Assembly (NCBI GenBank): GCA_946221045.1
Contig: CAMIIY010000122.1
Span: 1 to 6,410 of the forward strand
Reading direction: 5' to 3'
Length of the DNA stretch: 6,410 nucleotides
Source: an uncultured Oceanospirillaceae bacterium
Lineage (GTDB): Bacteria > Pseudomonadota > Gammaproteobacteria > Pseudomonadales > Balneatricaceae
Positions within the stretch are counted from its first letter, which is position 1. The number at the start of each line of letters is the position of its first letter. The notes under the pieces are model-generated. The model did no database searches and had not been told where the DNA came from. It saw only the letters and a program-made list of their open reading frames with translations. Positions 5,874 through 6,410 of the stretch are shown here, piece after piece. The position numbers were made by a program, and so were the translations under genes.

Positions 5874-6410
5874 GTGACACGTCTCCACGACGAACAAGCG
5901 ATAGCATTGGCAGGGGTCTTTCAGGCCGCTGCACTGGTTGAGCAGATCGCCACACGCGGTATGGTGTCTCAGAATAACCTGGATGCCAGTTTATTCAGCA
6001 TTATGCAAATTAATGCCGACAGCACTGAAGAGGTCTACGGTGGCGTACGTGACCTGCCATACAATCTGAGTATCGGCCTTAAAAACCTTCAGGATCTTGT
6101 TGAAAAACCAAGAGCTGAGCACAACCGCGATGTAATCCGTTATGCCCTCAGCGTGATGCACCTTGAGCGGAAACTCAGCGCCGACCCGGAAATGTTGAAA
6201 ACCATCGGCCAGCGCTTAAAGCAAGTCACTGAACAGGCCCGCTACTTCAATCCGGAGGACGCAGACAGCCTTTCAAATCCTTCTACATTTGCCCACCCAA
6301 GTGTGGTTGCCAATCTGGCCAGCCTGTATCAGGACACCATCAGCACCTTCAGTTTTCGCATTCAGGTGACCGGTGATCCTCGCCATCTGCAAAACCGGGA
6401 AAACGCGGCC
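5874..6410 (+). CDS. hflD: High frequency lysogenization protein HflD homologue (3' end cut off by window)
   Basis: HflD is a mostly helical, peripherally membrane-associated protein; in E. coli it binds the phage lambda CII activator and affects lysogeny, while its cellular role is unclear. The frame is open for all 179 codons from a GTG at 5874 to the window edge; E. coli HflD has 213 residues, so about 30-35 are missing. Family features seen are AIALAGVFQAAALVEQIA at the N-terminus, the repeated Asn/Leu helix segment SLFSIMQINADST, GGVRDLPYNLSIGLKNL, RYALSVMHLERKLS, and FRIQVTGDPRHLQ near the end. There is no signal peptide or obvious transmembrane segment, consistent with peripheral attachment. 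It is the last visible gene of the nudJ-mnmA-hflD operon; purB commonly follows in related genomes, but that is outside the window. Confidence 0.95.
   Translation, partial: MTRLHDEQAIALAGVFQAAALVEQIATRGMVSQNNLDASLFSIMQINADSTEEVYGGVRDLPYNLSIGLKNLQDLVEKPRAEHNRDVIRYALSVMHLERKLSADPEMLKTIGQRLKQVTEQARYFNPEDADSLSNPSTFAHPSVVANLASLYQDTISTFSFRIQVTGDPRHLQNRENAA

Noticed and set aside
1..6410. Defence systems, mobile elements, CRISPR arrays, riboswitches or a new multigene system
   Set aside because: No repeats with spacers, transposase or integrase-like frames, attachment sites or unfamiliar gene clusters were found; all substantial genes belong to known housekeeping families.

Overview
This is a chromosomal housekeeping segment from a gammaproteobacterium. 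The protein sequences and gene neighbourhoods resemble those of Pseudomonas, Oceanospirillales and enterobacteria. A marine Oceanospirillales-type host is a plausible guess, but the window alone cannot fix the genus. Base composition looks even, close to 50% GC. I see no insertion sequence, tRNA, rRNA, CRISPR array, prophage gene or other sign of a mobile region.

Layout, left to right. Positions 1-1249 (minus strand) hold clpS followed by the first 293 codons of clpA, the N-degron adaptor and the AAA+ unfoldase of the ClpAP protease; clpA runs off the left edge. A 222-bp intergenic stretch with several short inverted repeats separates clpS from the divergent cold-shock-family gene cspD (1472-1675). 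A strong intrinsic terminator (1687-1712) lies between cspD and the convergent icd gene (1714-2970, minus), which encodes NADP-dependent isocitrate dehydrogenase. icd and the divergent rluE (3089-3700, a 23S rRNA pseudouridine synthase) share a 118-bp promoter region. rluE converges with moaE (3705-4160, minus, the large subunit of molybdopterin synthase), leaving only four bases between the stop codons. moaE and nudJ are divergent across about 116 bp. From there a plus-strand operon runs nudJ (4277-4735), mnmA (4746-5861), hflD (5874 to the right edge, incomplete).

Functionally the window combines regulated proteolysis and stationary-phase control (clpA, clpS, cspD), a TCA-cycle branch-point enzyme (icd), RNA modification (rluE, mnmA), a Nudix hydrolase (nudJ), a poorly defined membrane-associated protein (hflD) and one molybdenum-cofactor step (moaE). 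The nudJ-mnmA-hflD cluster, the rluE/icd divergent pair and the cspD/clpS/clpA block are known conserved neighbourhoods in gammaproteobacteria. The lone moaE between rluE and nudJ is the one piece that does not fit that familiar order.

I looked for a novel system and do not find one. Every open frame of convincing quality belongs to a known family. What remains is regulatory: operator-like dyads at three divergent promoter regions, overlapping back-to-back promoters, tight gene junctions, and small lineage-specific protein features such as the histidine-rich ClpS N-terminus.
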